From Onishia taeanensis (GTDB lineage: Bacteria > Pseudomonadota > Gammaproteobacteria > Pseudomonadales > Halomonadaceae), in the NCBI RefSeq assembly GCF_900100755.1, contig NZ_FNCI01000001.1, forward strand, positions 486,453-550,452: 64,000 nt of DNA. The letters are read 5' to 3'. Below the pieces are notes generated by a model, which was not told where the DNA came from, searched no databases, and saw only the letters and a program-made list of their open reading frames with translations. A program made the position numbers and the translations under genes. Numbering within the stretch: position 1 is the first letter of the stretch; the number at the start of each line of letters is the position of its first letter. Shown in pieces: positions 56,550-64,000 of this stretch.

Positions 56550-57677
56550 ATGGCAGAACAACCCAAGGCAGGCGCGGGTCTGCGCGGCCAGAGTGCGGGC
56601 AGCACGGCCCTGTGCACCGTGGGCAAGAGCGGCTCTGGGCTTACCTATCGCGGTTACGATATCCACGATTTGGCCGAGCATGCGCGCTTCGAGGAAGTCG
56701 CCTACCTGCTGCTCAAGGGCAAGCTGCCGAACCAGGCTGAGCTCGATGCCTATGTCACCAAGCTCAAGGGGCTGCGCGCGCTGCCCGATGCCTTGAAGAA
56801 GGTACTCGAGCAGATCCCCGCCGACGCCCATCCGATGGATGTGATGCGTACCGGGGCATCCATGCTTGGCAACCTGGAGACCGAGCAAAGCTTCGACGAG
56901 CAGCAGGATGTGGCGGATCGGCTGTTGGCGGCGCTGCCGTCGATCATCTGCTACTGGTACCGCTTCACGCATGAGGGCGTGCGCATTGATACCGTGACCG
57001 ATGATGCGTCGGTGGGCGGGCACTTCCTGCATCTATTGCGCGACGAGCCGGCCTCCGAGCTACATGCCCGGGTCATGAACGTGTCGTTGATCCTGTATGC
57101 CGAGCACGAATTCAATGCCTCGACCTTCAATGCCCGGGTCTGCGCCTCGACGCTGTCGGACATGCATTCCTGTGTGACCGGGGCGATTGGCACCTTGAGA
57201 GGCCCGCTGCATGGCGGTGCCAACGAGGCGGCAATGGCGATGATCGAGAACTGGCAGAGCCCGGAAGAGGCCGAGCGCGAGATCATGGGCATGCTGGCGC
57301 GCAAGGATAAGATCATGGGCTTTGGCCATGCCATCTACCGTGATTCCGATCCGCGTAATGACCTGATCAAGCGGTGGTCCCGGAAACTCGCCGAGGATGT
57401 CGGCGACAGCGTGCTCTATCCGGTGTCCGAGCGTGTCGAAGCGGTCATGTGGCGGGAGAAGAAGCTGTTTTGCAACGCGGACTTCTTTCATGCCAGCGCC
57501 TACCACTTCATGGGCATCCCGACCAAGCTGTTTACACCGATCTTCGTCTGCTCGCGCGTCACCGGCTGGTGCGCCCATGTCTTCGAGCAGCGCGAGAACA
57601 ATCGCATCATCCGCCCCAGCGCTGATTACATCGGGCCGGAGAAGTGCGATTGGTTACCGATCGAGGCGCGTGACTGA
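56550..57677 (+). CDS. prpC: 2-Methylcitrate synthase
   Basis: PrpC condenses propionyl-CoA and oxaloacetate into 2-methylcitrate. It has 375 residues, the short citrate-synthase type without the N-terminal beta domain of GltA. Catalytic segments are GPLHGGANEAAM with the first histidine, MGFGHAIYRDSDPRN with the second, and the later aspartate in NADFFHASAYHFMGIP. The N-terminal AGLRGQSAGSTALCTVGKSG is characteristic of PrpC. The ATG has a TAGGAGACACGTC ribosome site. The 111-bp gap after prpB contains no gene. Confidence 0.95.
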   Translation: MAEQPKAGAGLRGQSAGSTALCTVGKSGSGLTYRGYDIHDLAEHARFEEVAYLLLKGKLPNQAELDAYVTKLKGLRALPDALKKVLEQIPADAHPMDVMRTGASMLGNLETEQSFDEQQDVADRLLAALPSIICYWYRFTHEGVRIDTVTDDASVGGHFLHLLRDEPASELHARVMNVSLILYAEHEFNASTFNARVCASTLSDMHSCVTGAIGTLRGPLHGGANEAAMAMIENWQSPEEAEREIMGMLARKDKIMGFGHAIYRDSDPRNDLIKRWSRKLAEDVGDSVLYPVSERVEAVMWREKKLFCNADFFHASAYHFMGIPTKLFTPIFVCSRVTGWCAHVFEQRENNRIIRPSADYIGPEKCDWLPIEARD

Positions 57678-57831
57678 CGCTGACCCACGTCACCGAGGTG
57701 CAAGCCTTTGCGAGGGCGCTATCGTCGCCCTCCATGGCGTAGGCCTCTCGCATCGCCTTGTCCCCGGCTAGACAAGACCTTCTCTGTCGCCTCTTTCCAT
57801 GTCCACGACCCGATCCGAGGGTGGTCACGCC

Positions 57832-60450
57832 ATGAACACTGAATACCGCAAGCCCTTACCCGGCACCTCTCTTGAGTATTTCGATGCCCGCGCGGCTGTC
57901 GATGACATCAAGCCCGGTGCCTACGACACCCTTCCTTATACCTCGCGGGTGCTGGCCGAGCAGCTGGTGCGCCGCTGCGAGCCGGCCGCGTTGACCGATT
58001 CGCTCAACCAGCTGATCGAGCGCCGGCGTGACCTAGACTTCCCCTGGTATCCGGCCCGTGTGGTGTGTCACGACATTCTCGGGCAGACGGCCCTGGTCGA
58101 CCTTGCCGGCCTGCGCGATGCCATCGCCGAGAAGGGCGGGGACCCGGCCAAGGTCAACCCGGTAGTGCCCACCCAGTTGATCGTCGATCACTCCCTGGCC
58201 GTCGAGCATGCCGGTTTCGAGAAGGATGCCTTTGCCCAGAACCGGGCCATCGAGGATCGTCGCAACGATGACCGCTTCCACTTCATCAACTGGACCAAGA
58301 CGGCGTTCGAGAACGTTGATGTGATCCCGCCCGGCAACGGCATCATGCACCAGATCAATCTGGAGAAGATGTCGCCAGTGGTGCAGAAGCGAGGCGGCGT
58401 AGCTTTCCCGGATACCTGCGTCGGCACCGACAGCCACACGCCGATGGTGGATGCGCTGGGGGTGATTTCCGTAGGCGTGGGCGGCCTCGAGGCCGAGAGC
58501 GTCATGCTGGGTCGCGCCTCCATGATGCGTCTGCCGGATATCGTCGGTGTGAAGCTTGTGGGCAAGCTCAAGTCAGGCATCACCAGTACGGACATGGTGC
58601 TGGCGCTGACCGAGTTCCTGCGCCAGGAGCGGGTGGTCGGTGCCTACCTGGAGTTCTTCGGCGAAGGCTCCGAGGCGCTGACCGTTGGCGATAGAGCCAC
58701 CATCTCCAACATGACGCCGGAGTATGGCGCCACGGCAGCGATGTTCTACATCGATGATCAGACCATTGATTATCTGAAGCTCACCGGTCGCGACGACGAT
58801 CAGGTAGCGCTGGTCGAAAGGTATGCAAAGGAAACGGGCCTGTGGGCCGAGAGCCTGAAGAGCGCCGAGTACGAGCGCCTGCTGAGCTTTGATCTTTCCT
58901 CGGTCAATCGCACCCTGGCGGGCCCGTCTAACCCCCATGCCCATTTGCCGACCTCTGAACTTGCCAAGCGCGGTATCGCCGTCGACCTGGACAAGGCGCA
59001 GGCGGAAGAGAAGGCGGGCAAGCTGCCTGACGGCGCGGTGATCATCGCCGCCATCACCAGCTGCACCAATACCAGTAATCCGCGCAACATGGTCGCCGCA
59101 GGCCTGATCGCCCGTAATGCCAATCGGCTCGGCCTGACGCGCAAGCCCTGGGTGAAGAGCTCCCTGGCCCCTGGGTCCAAGACCGTGAAGATGTACCTGG
59201 AGGAGGCCAAGCTGCTGCCTGAACTCGAAGATCTCGGCTTTGGCGTGGTGGCCTTTGCCTGTACCACCTGCAACGGCATGTCCGGCGCGCTGGACCCCGT
59301 CATCCAGCAGGAAATCGTCGACCGGGATCTCTATTCCACGGCGGTACTCTCCGGCAACCGTAACTTCGATGGCCGCATTCATCCTTATGCCAAGCAGGCC
59401 TTCCTGGCCTCGCCGCCGCTGGTGGTGGCCTACGCCATCGCAGGGACCATCCGCTTCGATATCGAGAAGGATGCGCTGGGTTACGATCAGGACGGTAAGC
59501 CGATCACCCTCAAGGACATCTGGCCCGCCGACGAGGAAATCGACGCCATCGTCAAGCAGAGCGTCAAGCCTGAGCAGTTCCGCCAGACCTATATCCCGAT
59601 GTTCGATGTGGACAAGGGCGCTAGCGCCCAGGTCAGCCCGCTCTACGACTGGCGTGCCCAGAGTACCTACATCCGTCGTCCGCCCTATTGGGAGGGGGGG
59701 ATGGTCGGCAAGAAGAACCTCAAGGGCATGCGGCCCTTGGCGGTCTTGCCGGACAATATCACCACCGATCATTTGTCGCCGTCGAACGCCATCATGGCGG
59801 ATAGCGCCGCGGGCGAGTACCTGGCGAAGATGGGCCTGCCGGAGGAGGACTTCAACTCCTACGCGACCCACCGCGGTGATCATTTGACCGCGCAGCGTGC
59901 CACCTTCGCCAATCCCAAGCTGTTCAACGAGATGGTGCGGGACGAGGCCGGCAAGGTCAGGCAGGGTTCTCTGGCGCGGATCGAGCCGGAAGGGAAGGTC
60001 ACGCGGATGTGGGAGGCCATCGAGACCTACATGTCGCGCAAGCAGCCCTTGATCATCGTCGCCGGCGCGGACTACGGGCAAGGCTCGTCCCGTGACTGGG
60101 CGGCCAAGGGGGTGGCGCTCGCCGGTGTCGAGGCTATCGTCGCCGAGGGGTTCGAGCGCATCCATCGCACCAACCTGATTGGCATGGGGGTGATGCCTCT
60201 GCAATTCGAAGAGGGCACCACCCGCCATACGCTCAAACTCGACGGCACCGAGGTCTATGACGTCGAGGGCACGCTGTCACCGCAAGCCACCCTCGAGCTC
60301 ATGATTCACCGCCAGAACGGCGAAGTGGAAAGGGTGCCGGTGACGTGTCGCTTGGATACCGCCGAGGAAGTGTCCATTTATTCGGCCGGCGGCGTGCTGC
60401 AGCGCTTCGCCCAGGACTTCCTGGAAACCGCGGAGGTAGAGAACGCATGA
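57832..60450 (+). CDS. acnD: Fe-S dependent 2-methylcitrate dehydratase AcnD
   Basis: AcnD is an aconitase-like [4Fe-4S] enzyme that dehydrates 2-methylcitrate to 2-methyl-trans-aconitate, to be isomerised by PrpF. It has 872 residues from the ATG at 57832 (MNTEYRKPLPGT), which follows GAGGGTGG. A farther ATG at 57799 lacks one. The cluster cysteines are visible in AITSCTNTSNPRN and ACTTCNGMSG. VCHDILGQTALVDLAGLRDA and the swivel-domain GADYGQGSSRDWAAKG are aconitase signatures. Its stop overlaps the prpF start by four bases. Confidence 0.94.
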   Translation: MNTEYRKPLPGTSLEYFDARAAVDDIKPGAYDTLPYTSRVLAEQLVRRCEPAALTDSLNQLIERRRDLDFPWYPARVVCHDILGQTALVDLAGLRDAIAEKGGDPAKVNPVVPTQLIVDHSLAVEHAGFEKDAFAQNRAIEDRRNDDRFHFINWTKTAFENVDVIPPGNGIMHQINLEKMSPVVQKRGGVAFPDTCVGTDSHTPMVDALGVISVGVGGLEAESVMLGRASMMRLPDIVGVKLVGKLKSGITSTDMVLALTEFLRQERVVGAYLEFFGEGSEALTVGDRATISNMTPEYGATAAMFYIDDQTIDYLKLTGRDDDQVALVERYAKETGLWAESLKSAEYERLLSFDLSSVNRTLAGPSNPHAHLPTSELAKRGIAVDLDKAQAEEKAGKLPDGAVIIAAITSCTNTSNPRNMVAAGLIARNANRLGLTRKPWVKSSLAPGSKTVKMYLEEAKLLPELEDLGFGVVAFACTTCNGMSGALDPVIQQEIVDRDLYSTAVLSGNRNFDGRIHPYAKQAFLASPPLVVAYAIAGTIRFDIEKDALGYDQDGKPITLKDIWPADEEIDAIVKQSVKPEQFRQTYIPMFDVDKGASAQVSPLYDWRAQSTYIRRPPYWEGGMVGKKNLKGMRPLAVLPDNITTDHLSPSNAIMADSAAGEYLAKMGLPEEDFNSYATHRGDHLTAQRATFANPKLFNEMVRDEAGKVRQGSLARIEPEGKVTRMWEAIETYMSRKQPLIIVAGADYGQGSSRDWAAKGVALAGVEAIVAEGFERIHRTNLIGMGVMPLQFEEGTTRHTLKLDGTEVYDVEGTLSPQATLELMIHRQNGEVERVPVTCRLDTAEEVSIYSAGGVLQRFAQDFLETAEVENA

Positions 60451-61628
60451 ACCAGATCCGCATCCCCGCAACCTATATGCGTGGCGGTACCAGTAAAGGG
60501 GTCTTCTTCCGCCTTCAGGATCTGCCCGAGGCGGCACGCCAGCCGGGCGAGGCGCGCGACCGTCTCTTGCTGCGGGTCATCGGCAGCCCGGATCCCTATC
60601 AGAAGCAGATTGACGGCATGGGCGGGGCGACCTCCAGTACCAGCAAAACGGTGATCCTGTCCAAGAGCGACAGCCCTGAGCATGACGTTGACTATCTGTT
60701 CGGCCAGGTCTCGATCGACAAGCCATTCGTCGACTGGAGCGGTAACTGCGGCAATCTATCCGCCGCCGTAGGCCCGTTCGCGGTCAGCAACGGCCTCATC
60801 GACCCCGCGCGCATTCCCGAGAACGGGGTGGTCGAGGTGCGCATCTGGCAGGTCAATATCGGCAAGACCATTGTCTCGCGGGTGCCTATCACCGATGGCC
60901 AGGTGCAGGAGGTCGGTGACTTCGAGCTCGATGGCGTGACCTTCCCGGCGGCCGAGGTGCCGGTGGCCTTCAAGGACCCCGCAGACGGTGAGGGGGCCAT
61001 CTTCCCGACCGGCCACCTGGTCGATGAACTGGAAGTGCCGGGCGATGTGGTGCCGGGAGGCCGTATCCAGGCGACGATGATCAACGCTGGCATTCCCACT
61101 GTGTTCATCAACGCGTCTGATCTTGGCTACTCCGGCAGCGAACTCCAGGAGGCAATCAACGGCGACCCCCGGGCACTTGAAATGTTCGAGACCATCCGTG
61201 CCCACGGAGCCTTGCGGATGGGGCTGATCAAGGAGCTTGGCGAGGCAGCTAATCGGCAGCACACGCCCAAGGTGGCCTTCGTGGCGCCACCGGCCAGCTA
61301 CACCGCCTCGAGTGGTAAGTCGGTCGAGGCAGACGATATCGATCTTAGGGTGCGCGCGCTCTCCATGGGCAAGCTCCATCACGCCATGATGGGCACCGCG
61401 GCGGTGGCCATTGCCTCGGCGGCGGCTATCGAAGGAACGCTGGTCAACCTGGCGGCCGGCGGCGGCAAGCGGACGGCGGTGACCTTCGGTCATCCCTCCG
61501 GCACCCTGCGGGTGGGTGCCGAAGCGAGCCTGGTGGACGGTCGCTGGGTGATCGATCAGGCCGTCATGAGCCGCAGCGCACGCGTGCTGATGGAGGGCTT
61601 CGTTCGCGTGCCCGGCGACAGCTTCTGA
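60447..61628 (+). CDS. prpF: 2-Methylaconitate cis-trans isomerase
   Basis: PrpF converts the trans product of AcnD into 2-methyl-cis-aconitate. It has 393 residues. The N-terminal RIPATYMRGGTSKGVFFRLQ, DGMGGATSSTSKTVI and the GNCGNLSAAVGPFAV segment with the catalytic cysteine identify the family. It starts at the ATGA overlap with acnD at 60447, so the two are translationally coupled. That fits their need to work together. Confidence 0.95.
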   Translation: MNQIRIPATYMRGGTSKGVFFRLQDLPEAARQPGEARDRLLLRVIGSPDPYQKQIDGMGGATSSTSKTVILSKSDSPEHDVDYLFGQVSIDKPFVDWSGNCGNLSAAVGPFAVSNGLIDPARIPENGVVEVRIWQVNIGKTIVSRVPITDGQVQEVGDFELDGVTFPAAEVPVAFKDPADGEGAIFPTGHLVDELEVPGDVVPGGRIQATMINAGIPTVFINASDLGYSGSELQEAINGDPRALEMFETIRAHGALRMGLIKELGEAANRQHTPKVAFVAPPASYTASSGKSVEADDIDLRVRALSMGKLHHAMMGTAAVAIASAAAIEGTLVNLAAGGGKRTAVTFGHPSGTLRVGAEASLVDGRWVIDQAVMSRSARVLMEGFVRVPGDSF

Positions 61629-61759
61629 TCCGTTTTTGAACGGAGTGCCTGGCTGACGAGTGTCGCCCTTGAGTGTCGAGAGCGGAGCTGTCGCCCAGTG
61701 GCCGGCTTGGTGCATTCCTTTTCGCCGCCCTCTCACGCCTGGATTGTCACCCTTACCTA

Positions 61760-61785
61760 TAGTGAAGTGATCTAGTGAAGTGGTC
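61760..61785. repeat. 13-bp tandem duplication between prpF and prpD
   Basis: TAGTGAAGTGATC is followed directly by TAGTGAAGTGGTC (12 of 13 identical) in the 198-bp prpF-prpD gap. A weaker repeat of GAGTGTCG lies at 61658-61678. No terminator or promoter is clear in this gap. Confidence 0.8.
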
Positions 61786-61826
61786 AGCAATAACGTGTGA
61801 CCCGCCAGAGATAAGGAGCAACTGCC

Positions 61827-63311
61827 ATGGATGCCACCGCAGAAGCCAATGTTCGTCCGGATTATGATGCCGAGCTGCAACGGATCGCCGACTATGTACT
61901 TGGCTATCGTATCGACAGCACCGAGGCCCTGGAGACGGCGCGCAACTGCCTGATGGACACGCTCGGCTGTGGCCTGCTGGCGCTGCGCTTCCCGGAGTGC
62001 ACCAAGCATTTGGGGCCCTTGGTCGAGGGCACAACGGTGCTACATGGGGCAAGGGTGCCGGGCACGTCCTTCCGCCTTGACCCGGTCAAGGCCGCCTGGG
62101 ATATCGGTTGCATCATTCGCTGGCTCGACTACAACGACACCTGGCTGGCCGCCGAATGGGGACACCCCTCGGATAACCTGGGCGGGATTCTCGCCGTCGC
62201 CGATCACCTGTCGCAGCAGCGGGTGGCCGATGGCCGTCAACCGGTGACCATGCGCGAAGTGCTCGAGGCGATGGTCATGGCCCACGAAATCCAGGGCGTG
62301 ATGGCGCTGGAGAACTCTTTCAATCGCGTCGGGCTCGACCACGTGGTGCTGGTCAAGGTGGCCTCCACGGCGGTGGTCGCCAAGCTGATGGGGGCTGATC
62401 GAGAGCAGCTGCTGTCTGCGCTGTCACATGCCTTCGTCGACGGGCAGAGTCTGCGCACGTACCGCCACGCGCCCAATGCCGGCTCGCGTAAGTCCTGGGC
62501 CGCTGGTGATGCAACATCTCGTGCCGTGCGCTTGGCCGATATCGCCATGCGCGGCGAAATGGGAATTCCCGGGGTGCTTAGCGCGCCTCAGTGGGGCTTC
62601 TATGATGTGCTGTTCGCCAAGACCAACAAGGATCAGCAGATCAAGCCGGAAGGGCAGCGTCAGTTCGCCATCAGCCAGGACTATGGCAGCTATGTGATGG
62701 AGAACGTGCTGTTCAAAATATCCTTCCCGGCGGAGTTTCACGCCCAAACCGCCTGCGAAGCCGCCGTTACGCTGCATCCGCAAGTCAGGGATCGGCTCGA
62801 CGAGATCGACCGGATCGTGATCACCACCCACGAGTCGGCGATTCGCATCATTTCCAAGGTAGGCGCGCTCGCTAATCCGGCCGATCGGGATCATTGTTTG
62901 CAGTACATGACCGCCGTGCCGCTGGCCTTCGGCCAACTGACCGCCGAGCACTACGAGGATGCCTTTCATCGCGACCACCCCATCATCGATCAATTGCGGG
63001 ACAAGATGGAGGTCATCGAGGACGCACGCTATACCCGCGAGTACCTCGAGGCCGACAAGCGCTCTATCGCCAACGCCATTCAGGTGTTCTTCAAGGATGG
63101 TAGCAAGACGGAGCAGGTCGCCGTCGAATATCCGATCGGTCATCGTCGGCGTCGTGAAGAAGGTATCCCGCTGCTCGAAGACAAGTTCAAGACTAACCTG
63201 GCGACCCGCTTCGTGCCGCGTCGCTGCAACGACATCTTTGCCCTTTGCACCGACCAGGCCCGCCTCGAGGCCACATCCGTTCATCGCTTCGTGGACCTGT
63301 TCGTGGTCTAA
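61827..63311 (+). CDS. prpD: 2-Methylcitrate dehydratase PrpD
   Basis: PrpD is the cofactor-free 2-methylcitrate dehydratase of the MmgE/PrpD family. It has 494 residues (E. coli PrpD 483). Family segments are [58 protein letters not shown] and the [19 protein letters not shown] stretch. The ATG has a GATAAGGAGCAACTGCC ribosome site. Its presence along with AcnD-PrpF gives two routes for the same step. It is separated from prpF by 198 bp, so it may have an extra promoter. Confidence 0.95.
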   Translation: MDATAEANVRPDYDAELQRIADYVLGYRIDSTEALETARNCLMDTLGCGLLALRFPECTKHLGPLVEGTTVLHGARVPGTSFRLDPVKAAWDIGCIIRWLDYNDTWLAAEWGHPSDNLGGILAVADHLSQQRVADGRQPVTMREVLEAMVMAHEIQGVMALENSFNRVGLDHVVLVKVASTAVVAKLMGADREQLLSALSHAFVDGQSLRTYRHAPNAGSRKSWAAGDATSRAVRLADIAMRGEMGIPGVLSAPQWGFYDVLFAKTNKDQQIKPEGQRQFAISQDYGSYVMENVLFKISFPAEFHAQTACEAAVTLHPQVRDRLDEIDRIVITTHESAIRIISKVGALANPADRDHCLQYMTAVPLAFGQLTAEHYEDAFHRDHPIIDQLRDKMEVIEDARYTREYLEADKRSIANAIQVFFKDGSKTEQVAVEYPIGHRRRREEGIPLLEDKFKTNLATRFVPRRCNDIFALCTDQARLEATSVHRFVDLFVV

Positions 63312-63533
63312 GCCTATCGACTGCCAGGCGCCATTCGGTCAGAAGGAGGAGGGCGTCCAACCAATATGTGGCTACCGGATAGCAGGGGCTCATTGTTAGG
63401 TAGGGGCTGAGATATCATCTGGCGGGTTCGCTTAGCCTGGACTAGATTCAGTGACCGGCATAGCGATAGCGCCGCTGGTGCGGTTTGTGAATAGGGTGCT
63501 AGGCCGTTTTTGATATTAGCGGCAAAAAAGCCC
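63312..63533. other. Intergenic stretch between prpD and the rrn promoters
   Basis: No gene or clear terminator seen in these 222 bases. ORFs here lack ribosome sites. The last 12 bases carry an A-tract (GGCAAAAAAG) that may be an UP element of the first rrn promoter. Confidence 0.5.
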
Positions 63534-63562
63534 TTGCGTGCCCCGCCGATAATCCGTAAAGT
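63534..63562 (+). promoter_or_regulatory. rrn promoter P1 (first of three)
   Basis: TTGCGT (63534-63539), 17 bases, TAAAGT (63557-63562), preceded by an A-tract at 63523-63528. It is followed by a GC-rich start region and a small hairpin CCGACG / CGTCGG (63578-63595). Confidence 0.6.
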
Positions 63563-63663
63563 ACGCATCCGCTGCCGCCGACGGGCAAACGTCGGAAGCG
63601 GTAAAGAGTGTTGGAAGCACTTGTTTTCGTTAAGGTTTTTCGGTTCGCTTGAGTCGATGAGCA

Positions 63664-63691
63664 TTGACAAAAACGCCGGAAACGGTAGAAT
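63664..63691 (+). promoter_or_regulatory. rrn promoter P2
   Basis: TTGACA (63664-63669), 16 bases, TAGAAT (63686-63691). The consensus -35 box and 16-base spacer are typical of strong rRNA promoters. A T-rich/A-rich upstream region precedes it. Confidence 0.8.
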
Positions 63692-63712
63692 GCTCCTCCA
63701 CTCGATCGGCGC

Positions 63713-63765
63713 TCAACTCGCCGCTAGTTCACTCGGTCATCTAGAGCGAACTAGCGGCGAGTTGA
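63713..63765 (+). repeat. 18-bp perfect inverted repeat overlapping the P3 -35 box
   Basis: The arms at 63713-63730 and 63748-63765 are perfect complements over 18 bp (core AACTCGCCGCTAGTTC), around a 17-base loop. The right arm ends in TTGA, the first four bases of the P3 -35 hexamer at 63762. In P2 transcripts this folds into a strong RNA hairpin. Confidence 0.9.
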
Positions 63766-63789
63766 CATTCACCGCCGATTCAGTAGAAT
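63762..63789 (+). promoter_or_regulatory. rrn promoter P3
   Basis: TTGACA (63762-63767), 16 bases, TAGAAT (63784-63789). Both hexamers and the spacer length are identical to P2. It starts 98 bases downstream of P2. Confidence 0.8.
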
Positions 63790-63862
63790 ACGCCTTCCTC
63801 GCAGGGCGCCGGCCAAACGGCCAGGCAAATGCGAGATGCTCCACTCTTTAAGAGTTCGGAGC

Positions 63863-63875
63863 TGCTCTTTAACAA
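63863..63875 (+). promoter_or_regulatory. rrn antitermination boxA
   Basis: TGCTCTTTAACAA matches the bacterial rRNA boxA, bound by NusB-S10 to make transcription resistant to Rho. It marks the leader of an rRNA operon. Confidence 0.92.
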
Positions 63876-64000
63876 TCGATCAGATAATTCATGTGGGCGC
63901 TTGTCGATGAAGGGGTGATCAGTCACCGATACTTCAAGGCAAGCGACTCGTCAAAAGAAGCCATATCGGCTGATTTTTTGAGACGTTTGAACCTTGAGCC
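63876..64000 (+). other. rRNA operon leader (pre-16S), 16S gene starts beyond the window
   Basis: The DNA after boxA has the character of a 16S leader. The last bases (TTTGAACCTTGAGCC) stop before the mature 16S 5' end, since the universally conserved AGAGTTTGATC region is not reached. No rRNA gene lies inside the window. Confidence 0.8.

Noticed and set aside
58573..60228. 551-codon minus-strand ORF opposite acnD
   Set aside because: It has no family features and is a shadow of the strongly conserved aconitase-like gene.
60345..60446. Upstream extension of prpF
   Set aside because: It overlaps the end of acnD in another frame. The ATGA overlap at 60447 begins the conserved RIPATYMRGG segment.
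63876..64000. Start of a 16S rRNA gene
   Set aside because: The conserved 5' sequence of 16S rRNA is not reached before the window ends.

Overview
The window is a GC-rich, gene-dense stretch of chromosome from a gammaproteobacterium. Gene content and protein style suggest the halophilic, polyhydroxyalkanoate (PHA)-making family Halomonadaceae (Halomonas or a close relative). The pointers are a class I PHA synthase with a phasin, a miaB-phoH-ybeY-corC-lnt cluster, rpe/gph/trpEGDC, an ethanolamine cluster without microcompartment genes, and a complete methylcitrate cluster. The genus is inferred, because no search was possible. I see no insertion sequence, prophage, CRISPR array, tRNA gene or obvious genomic island. 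The DNA reads as core chromosome, and most novelty lies in small ORFs and non-coding structure.

Layout. 1-3.6 kb: end of pntA, pntB, gpsA, sixA. 3.6-8.1 kb: a monooxygenase-like gene remnant, an AEC transporter preceded by an unlisted 33-residue membrane ORF, two overlapping alpha/beta hydrolases and a patatin. 8.1-14.3 kb: Smr protein (minus), prmB, aroC, then the PHA block (DUF6489-like, phasin, phaC). 14.4-19.9 kb (minus): miaB, phoH-like, ybeY, corC, lnt. 20.3-25.5 kb: SH3-domain protein, thiopurine methyltransferase, YajG-like lipoprotein, MFS transporter, ggt. 25.7-36.3 kb: rpe, GIY-YIG protein, mscS, dihydroxyacetone kinase and ndh (minus), gph, a probable trp leader peptide, then trpE, trpG, trpD, trpC. 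36.5-41.4 kb: eutR divergent from eutB-eutC-eat. 41.5-48.3 kb: CPA1 antiporter, YdiJ-type dehydrogenase, serS. 48.4-54.5 kb: SIMPL protein, AI-2E family transporter, trxA, cysB, cysH, pabB. 54.6-63.3 kb: a GntR regulator with two operators, then prpB-prpC-acnD-prpF-prpD. 63.5-64.0 kb: three tandem promoters, a long hairpin and boxA of an rRNA operon whose 16S gene starts just beyond the window.

How the genes work together. PntAB supplies NADPH. Acetyl-CoA feeds the PHA enzymes, and propionyl-CoA is burned through the methylcitrate cycle under a GntR repressor. Ethanolamine is imported by Eat and split by EutBC, with no aldehyde-handling enzymes nearby. Tryptophan synthesis starts behind a leader peptide ending Trp-Arg-Trp, which points to attenuation. 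CysB and CysH belong to sulfate assimilation, and TrxA is the likely reductant of CysH.

The most interesting observations are the trp leader peptide; a perfect 18-bp inverted repeat between two rrn promoters that overlaps the downstream -35 box; an internally deleted monooxygenase-like gene; the 33-codon membrane ORF; a hairpin at the start of the PHA block; and a recurring pattern of 13-16 bp tandem duplications confined to intergenic DNA. I did not find a convincing new multi-gene defence or biosynthetic system.
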